In this document: positions 59,948 to 64,000 of the stretch, piece by piece
Numbering within the stretch: position 1 is the stretch's first letter
How the letters are laid out: every line of letters starts with the position of its first letter
NCBI RefSeq assembly: GCF_000721265.1
Contig: NZ_JOFZ01000001.1
Location: 806,001 to 870,000, forward strand
Direction: 5' to 3'
DNA: 64,000 nt
Origin: Streptomyces sp. NRRL F-5126
GTDB taxonomy: Bacteria; Actinomycetota; Actinomycetes; Streptomycetales; Streptomycetaceae
Notes under the pieces: model-generated
What the model was told of the DNA's origin: nothing
The model's database searches: none
What the model saw: only the letters and a program-made list of their open reading frames with translations
Program-made: the position numbers and the translations under genes

Positions 59948-61069
59948 GTGGGCGTGAGCGAACCGGGTGCGGTGGCACGGCTGACGATCGGCGCGTTCGC
60001 GAGCGCCTGCGGGCTGTCCGCGAAGGCGCTGCGGCGCTATGACGAGCTCGGGCTGCTCACGCCCGCGTACGTCGACGCGTTCACCGGCTACCGCTACTAC
60101 AGGCCCGAGCAGTTGGAGCGGGCCAGGCTGGTTGCGTGGCTGCGCCACATCGGCATGCCACTGGCCCGCATCCGGCTCGTCTGCGACCTGTTCGCAACCG
60201 ATCCACCGGCCGCGGGCCGGGAGGTCGAGGCGTACTGGGCGCGGGTCGAGGCCGAGACGGCCGCCCGCCGCGACCTCGCTGCCTTCCTCGTCGAGCATCT
60301 GACGGGCGGTCCCACGGACCGGCCGGAGAAGGGGACGGCGGTCATGGAACGGTCGACGCTGGGGATCAGGTACGCATCGCGCACGGAGCGCGGCCTCGTC
60401 AGGGAGGTCAACCAGGACGCGGTGTACGCGGGCGAGAGGCTGTTCGCGGTCGCGGACGGCTTCGGCAGGGACGGTGCGCCCGCGGGCGAGGCGGCGATCG
60501 GCGCGCTGCGCGCGGGCATCCCGGCCGGTGCGGCGGGCGCCGACCTGCTGAACGTGCTGGCGGGGTCGATGGCGGACGCCAACCGCGCCGTCGAGCGGTT
60601 CGAGGACTCGGGCACGACGCTGACGGCGATGGCGTGGACGGGCTCGCAGCTCGCGCTCGTGCACATCGGGGACACGCGCGCGTATCTGCTGCGCGACGGC
60701 GAGTTGTTCCTCGTCACGCACGACCACACGGTGGTGCAGTCGATGGTCGACGCGGGCGACCTCGATGCGGCGGAGGCCGCGTCCCATCCGCAGCGTGCCA
60801 TGCTGGTGCGCGCCCTGACCGGCGGCGACGAGGGGCTGCGCGCGGACGTGCGACTCCAGGACGTGCGGGCGGGGGACCGCTACCTGCTGTGCTCGAAGGG
60901 CCTGTCGGTGGTGGTGGCGCAGCCGGAGATCGATCGCACGCTCACGGCGCCGCCGGGCGGTACGCGGCCCACCCCGCAGGAGGCGGTCCACGCGCTGACG
61001 GCCCTGGCCCACGAGGCGGGCGCGCCGGACAACGTGGCGTGCGTGGTCGCGGACGTGGTGGCGCTTTGA
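59948..61069 (+). CDS. MerR-PP2C fusion protein
   Basis: 373 residues from a GTG. The N-terminus (~10-120) is a MerR helix-turn-helix and dimerisation helix: LTIGAFASACGLSAKALRRY, DELGLLTPAYVDAFTGYRYY, RPEQLERARLVAWLRHIGMP. From ~138 a PP2C Ser/Thr phosphatase domain follows: YASRTERGLVREVNQDAVYA, FAVADGFGRDG, ALVHIGDTRAYLLRDG, HEAGAPDNVACVV. The metal-binding Asp residues (QDAV, ADGFG, DN) are present. The fusion may link gene control to Hanks-type kinase signalling. Cytosolic. A strong terminator follows ~260 nt later. Confidence 0.9.
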   Translation: MGVSEPGAVARLTIGAFASACGLSAKALRRYDELGLLTPAYVDAFTGYRYYRPEQLERARLVAWLRHIGMPLARIRLVCDLFATDPPAAGREVEAYWARVEAETAARRDLAAFLVEHLTGGPTDRPEKGTAVMERSTLGIRYASRTERGLVREVNQDAVYAGERLFAVADGFGRDGAPAGEAAIGALRAGIPAGAAGADLLNVLAGSMADANRAVERFEDSGTTLTAMAWTGSQLALVHIGDTRAYLLRDGELFLVTHDHTVVQSMVDAGDLDAAEAASHPQRAMLVRALTGGDEGLRADVRLQDVRAGDRYLLCSKGLSVVVAQPEIDRTLTAPPGGTRPTPQEAVHALTALAHEAGAPDNVACVVADVVAL

Positions 61070-61330
61070 CGCTCCACGACTACGCGTGCGGCGGGCGCGC
61101 CGGCCGCTACGGGCATCTGCGGCTGGAGGCGGACGAGTCCCGCCGGGCCCGCGCCTGCCGCTCGGCGCGGGGCCGGTGGGCGCGGGCGCGGAGCCGCTGC
61201 GCCCGGTGGGCATCAGGGTGGCGAGCGACGCGTCGGCGAAGGCCACGGACCGTAAGCGGGGGCTGCCCGTTGACGATGTGAGCCCGGTGATCGCGAGGGT
61301 GGTGCCCCGGCGGGGGCCTATGCCCCGCTG

Positions 61331-61362
61331 CGGGCCGCCACCGGTCCCCCGGTGGCGGCCCG
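61331..61362 (+). terminator. 14-bp hairpin terminator
   Basis: CGGGCCGCCACCGG / CCGGTGGCGGCCCG with TCCC loop, followed by AAAA. It lies in the 364-bp gap after the MerR-PP2C gene, which otherwise shows no gene. Confidence 0.75.
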
Positions 61363-61433
61363 AAAACCCGTTGCGAGCGGCCCGCGCCGAATGTCTGATG
61401 GGTCGGCCGCCACCGACCAGGGAGCAGACAAAC

Positions 61434-62012
61434 ATGAGCGACTCGCTGCACGTCCCCGAGTTGCGCACCGCCCGCCTTCGGCTGCGTGCCTTCGAGGACG
61501 CGGATGCGAACGACCTCTTCTCCCTGCACAGCAGCGCACACGTCCTGCGTTACTGGGACTCGCCCCCGTGGACCGAACGCTCGCGCGCCGAGAAGTTCCT
61601 CGCCACGTGCCGGCGGATGGAGCAGGAGGGCACCGGGCTGCGGTGGGCCGTGGACCGTGTCCCCGACGGGGCGTTCATCGGCTGGTGCACACTGAACAAC
61701 TGGAACCCGGACTTCCGCAGCGCGTCGCTCGGCTACTGCTACGACGACGCGGCCTGGGGCCACGGCTACGCGACCGAGGCCGCGCGCGCCCTGCTGGACT
61801 GGGCGTTCGACACGCTGGACCTGAACCGCGTCCAGGCCGAGGTCGATACGCGCAACGGGGGTTCCGCCCGTGTGCTGGAGAAGCTCGGCTTCGTGCACGA
61901 GGGCACGTTGCGGGAGGACTGCGTCGTGGCAGGCGACGTCTCCGACTCGTGGGTCTACGGGCTACTCAGGCGGGAGTGGCAGCCGTCGCCCGAGCCGGCC
62001 GCCGGCTCCTGA
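61434..62012 (+). CDS. GNAT N-acetyltransferase (RimJ/RimL type)
   Basis: 192 residues from ATG 61434. LRTARLRLRAFEDADANDLF is the typical RimJ/L start; GYCYDDAAWGHGYATEAARA is the acetyl-CoA loop, and RVQAEVDTRNGGSARVLEKL then GFVHEGTLRED the C-terminal motif. Such enzymes acetylate N-termini of ribosomal proteins or small molecules. Single gene. Confidence 0.93.
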   Translation: MSDSLHVPELRTARLRLRAFEDADANDLFSLHSSAHVLRYWDSPPWTERSRAEKFLATCRRMEQEGTGLRWAVDRVPDGAFIGWCTLNNWNPDFRSASLGYCYDDAAWGHGYATEAARALLDWAFDTLDLNRVQAEVDTRNGGSARVLEKLGFVHEGTLREDCVVAGDVSDSWVYGLLRREWQPSPEPAAGS

Positions 62013-62167
62013 GCTCCGCCCCCGAGTGCATCCACTGCCCGTGCATCCGCAGGCGACCTGATCAGCGCCGGCCGGTGCGCGCACCTGCGGCTTCAGTTCC
62101 TCGGCGAAGGCTCGCAGGAGGCGAGGACGCGGAACAGTTCCAACTGCGCCTGGCGTTGGCGTGGTTG

Positions 62168-62214
62168 CGGCGTTGGCCGGCCACGGAGAACGCGACCCTG
62201 GCCGGCCAACGCCG
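62168..62214. repeat. 16-bp perfect inverted repeat
   Basis: CGGCGTTGGCCGGCCA (62168-62183) and TGGCCGGCCAACGCCG (62199-62214) flank a 15-nt loop in the 277-bp gap between the GNAT and hydrolase genes. It could terminate the GNAT gene or be a binding site. Confidence 0.7.
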
Positions 62215-62289
62215 GAGGGCCGGAACTCCGAACCGGATGACGCCGAGGCAGCGTGCCCGATGCCGCGGCCTTGAGAGAAAGAGACGATC

Positions 62290-62958
62290 ATGGCGACGTT
62301 CATCCTCGTGCCCGGCGGTTGGCACGGCTCCTGGTCGTTCGAGGCGGTGGTCCCGCTGCTTGAGCGGGCCGGCCATACCGTCCACGCCCTGACCCTGACC
62401 GGTCTGCGGCCTGACGACGACAGTGCGACGGTCGCGGCCGCCAACCTCGACACGCACGCCGACGACGTGTTGCGGCTCCTCGATCGCTCCCGGATCAGCG
62501 ACGTGACGCTGGTCGGCCACAGCTACGGCGGGATGGTGATCGCCGCGGCTGCTGATCGTGCAGACGGCCGGGTCTCACGCCTGGTGCATCTCGACGCGTA
62601 CGTACCGCGCGACGGCGAGTCCTGCTGGTCGTCGACGACCGAGCGCTACCGCGAGGTGTTCGCTGTCGGAGCCGCGGCCACCGGCTACGCCGTCCGGCCA
62701 CCGGACGGCGGCGATCCGCGCCGCCGTCCCCATCCCCTCGCGTCGTTCCTGCAGACGGCACGGCTGTCAGGCGCAGTTGATCAGGTCCCCCACCGGGAGT
62801 TCGTCTACTGCTCGGGCTGGGAGGATCGGACGCCGTTCGCCGGACTGCGCAGCCGGCTGCTGGCCGAACCCGGTTGGCGGGTGACCGATCTGGCAACCGG
62901 TCACGACGCCATGCACGAAGCCCCGGAGGCGGTCACCGCGCTTCTGTTCGGCGCGTGA
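62290..62958 (+). CDS. Alpha/beta hydrolase
   Basis: 222 residues. TFILVPGGWHGSWSFEAVVP is the oxyanion segment, VTLVGHSYGGMVIAAAADRA the GHSYG nucleophile Ser elbow, and LATGHDAMHEAPEAVTALLF the catalytic His. This compact form, without a large cap, resembles MenH/salicylate-esterase-like hydrolases. Substrate unknown. GAGAAAGAGACGATC lies before the ATG. Confidence 0.92.
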   Translation: MATFILVPGGWHGSWSFEAVVPLLERAGHTVHALTLTGLRPDDDSATVAAANLDTHADDVLRLLDRSRISDVTLVGHSYGGMVIAAAADRADGRVSRLVHLDAYVPRDGESCWSSTTERYREVFAVGAAATGYAVRPPDGGDPRRRPHPLASFLQTARLSGAVDQVPHREFVYCSGWEDRTPFAGLRSRLLAEPGWRVTDLATGHDAMHEAPEAVTALLFGA

Positions 62959-62980
62959 TCGCGGGCACGTCGGCGCACGG

Positions 62981-63832
62981 TCACCGCGGCCAGTACACCG
63001 TGACCAGCACCGAGACGGTGACCTGACCGGGTAGGAGGACGTCGACGTCCAGGTCCGCGCGGCGCAGGTGGCGTGCGCTCGGTGTCATCGCCACCAGGTC
63101 CAGGGACTCCGGCCCCGTCAGGGGTGCCGCGTACTCGACGTGTTCGGTGACCGCGGCGTCGAAGAACGAGTCAAGCGCCCGGTGCAGGCGCTGCTCCTTG
63201 CACGGATCGACCGTGACGGCCGCAGGCAAGCGGCCGTGCAGTTCGGCCAGGTGCCGCCCGGTGGGGCGGACGACGACCAACCGGCCCGTCGGGCGCAGCA
63301 CGCGGTGGAACTCGGCCGGATTGCGCGGGGCGAACACATCAAGCACGACATCGGCCGCCCCGTCGGCCAGGGGGAACGGGCGGAAGACGTCCCAGGACGC
63401 CGCGGCGGCTCGTTCGTGGGCACGGGCCGCCGAGCGCAGCGCCCGTACCGATGTGTCCAGGCCCAGGCCATGGGCTCCGGGCAACCGGTCGAGCACACCG
63501 GCCAGGTAGTAGCCCGTGCCGCATCCCACGTCGACGACCGTGGCCTGCCGGGGCGCGGCGCCGGCCGCCAGGCGGGCCGCGGCTTCGCGGAGGGGCGCGT
63601 AGGCACCGGTGGACAGAAAACGGCTACGGGCACGGACCATGGCCGCGTCGTCGCCGCTGGTGGCGCGGGCGCCCGTCAGCAGCCCGGCGTAGCCGTGGCG
63701 AGCGACGTCGAAGGAGTGGCCGGCCGAACAGCGCAGCGCACCGCGGTCGAACGCGAGGTCACGTGCGCGGCACGTTGGGCAGCGCAGCAGGGCGAGGGAC
63801 AGTTCGAGGGCAGGGGGAAGCGACACGGGCAC
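62981..63832 (-). CDS. 23S rRNA (guanine-N1) methyltransferase, RlmA/TlrB type
   Basis: 283 residues from GTG 63832 (AGGAG upstream; the frame is open to 63928). The N-terminal zinc knuckle is LLRCPTCRARDLAFDRGALR then CSAGHSFDVARHGYAGLL, exactly the RlmA fold. VVDVGCGTGYYLAGVLDRLP is SAM motif I. PLADGAADVVLDVFAPRNPA is the NPPF-like APRNP region. RlmA(II)/TlrB enzymes methylate G748 of 23S rRNA and can confer tylosin/mycinamicin resistance; which base is modified here is not proven. A 9-codon ORF and a hairpin lie upstream. Confidence 0.9.
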   Translation of the reverse strand: MPVSLPPALELSLALLRCPTCRARDLAFDRGALRCSAGHSFDVARHGYAGLLTGARATSGDDAAMVRARSRFLSTGAYAPLREAAARLAAGAAPRQATVVDVGCGTGYYLAGVLDRLPGAHGLGLDTSVRALRSAARAHERAAAASWDVFRPFPLADGAADVVLDVFAPRNPAEFHRVLRPTGRLVVVRPTGRHLAELHGRLPAAVTVDPCKEQRLHRALDSFFDAAVTEHVEYAAPLTGPESLDLVAMTPSARHLRRADLDVDVLLPGQVTVSVLVTVYWPR

Positions 63833-63929
63833 AGGGCACTCCTGACACAGCTGAAGGGAAGGGACCGTGCCTGCACGCGCGCTCAGAACGTCACACAGGG
63901 AGCGTGGCGCACGCGGCAGGCACACCAAG

Positions 63930-63957
63930 GAGGGCGATGCCGCCAGGCGTCGCCCTC
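63930..63957 (-). promoter_or_regulatory. Hairpin in the leader of the rRNA methyltransferase gene
   Basis: GAGGGCGATGCC / GGCGTCGCCCTC (12 bp, one G-U/T-G pair) with GCCA loop, ~100 nt before the GTG and just after the 9-codon ORF. A possible attenuator stem. Confidence 0.5.
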
Positions 63958-63969
63958 AGTGCCTTCCGG

Positions 63970-63999
63970 TCAGAGGAAGCAGCAGTGCGGGATGCTCAT
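63970..63999 (-). CDS. Possible 9-residue leader peptide
   Basis: ATG at 63999 reads MSIPHCCFL then TGA at 63970, directly ahead of the hairpin at 63930-63957 and the RlmA/TlrB-type gene. The arrangement is like translational/transcriptional attenuators of macrolide-resistance methyltransferases. The RBS would lie outside the window. Confidence 0.4.
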   Translation of the reverse strand: MSIPHCCFL

Positions 64000-64000
64000 G

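Noticed and set aside
61070..61433. Possible gene in the gap before the GNAT
   Set aside because: Open frames here have no RBS or recognisable protein features; only the terminator at 61331 is supported.
1..64000. tRNA, rRNA or intact insertion sequence
   Set aside because: No cloverleaf with TTCRA arm, no rRNA core words and no complete transposase with terminal repeats were seen by eye; a tRNAscan/ISfinder run would be decisive.

Overview
The window is high-GC actinobacterial DNA, most likely from Streptomyces or a close relative. The evidence is strong third-position GC in every gene, frequent GTG/TTG starts, and typical families: XRE regulators with DUF5753-like domains, a DUF397 protein, an AbaA-like ATPase, an SPW-repeat protein, a short cold-shock protein and a WXG/Rhs toxin operon. 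No rRNA, tRNA, CRISPR array or intact transposon was recognised. All names come from reading the sequence; no database search was run.

Layout. 1-4.8 kb: NmrA-type reductase with divergent TetR regulator, a broken fatty-acid desaturase fragment, a small conserved protein, DEAD-box helicase, cold-shock protein and a frameshifted membrane protein. 5-18.9 kb: ProP-like transporter, sedolisin, SPW protein, Na+/H+ antiporter, an unusual alpha/beta hydrolase, zinc alcohol dehydrogenase, membrane acyltransferase, a repeat-rich 0.8 kb non-coding block, an XRE regulator, a family 2 glycosyltransferase and a Tat-type lipoprotein resembling a glycosidase. 18.9-22.4 kb: a minus-strand group (Nudix, small zinc-knuckle protein, XRE regulator, unknown protein, P-loop ATPase). 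22.5-36.1 kb: mostly small regulator/enzyme pairs (MFS, TetR with NTF2-like and MBL proteins, RibD-like reductase, MarR-GNAT fusion, iron-boxed siderophore-binding lipoprotein, L,D-transpeptidase, TetR with aldo/keto reductase, two SDRs divergent from LysR). 36.5-43.4 kb: metG, a tightly coupled YbjQ-type cluster with two possible micro-ORFs, and a two-component system.

43.4-54.9 kb is the accessory heart of the window. It holds a toxin-antitoxin pair, decayed fragments, a replication-initiator-like protein, a WhiJ/DUF397/AbaA-type group, and a minus-strand operon: SseB-like protein, WXG-type partner (apparently frameshifted in a G run), a 1594-residue Rhs polymorphic toxin, an overlapping candidate immunity gene, and a second candidate immunity gene. 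The last ~150 codons of the Rhs gene and the two genes after it are visibly less GC-rich than the Rhs core, as expected for an exchanged toxin/immunity cassette. The toxin tip has features of an ADP-ribosyltransferase fold.

55-64 kb: VWA-domain protein, S4 RNA-binding protein, DUF2630-like protein, an exonuclease/endonuclease/phosphatase-family protein, small membrane proteins, a MerR-PP2C fusion, a GNAT, an alpha/beta hydrolase, and an RlmA/TlrB-type rRNA methyltransferase preceded by a 9-codon ORF and a 12-bp hairpin that could be an attenuator.
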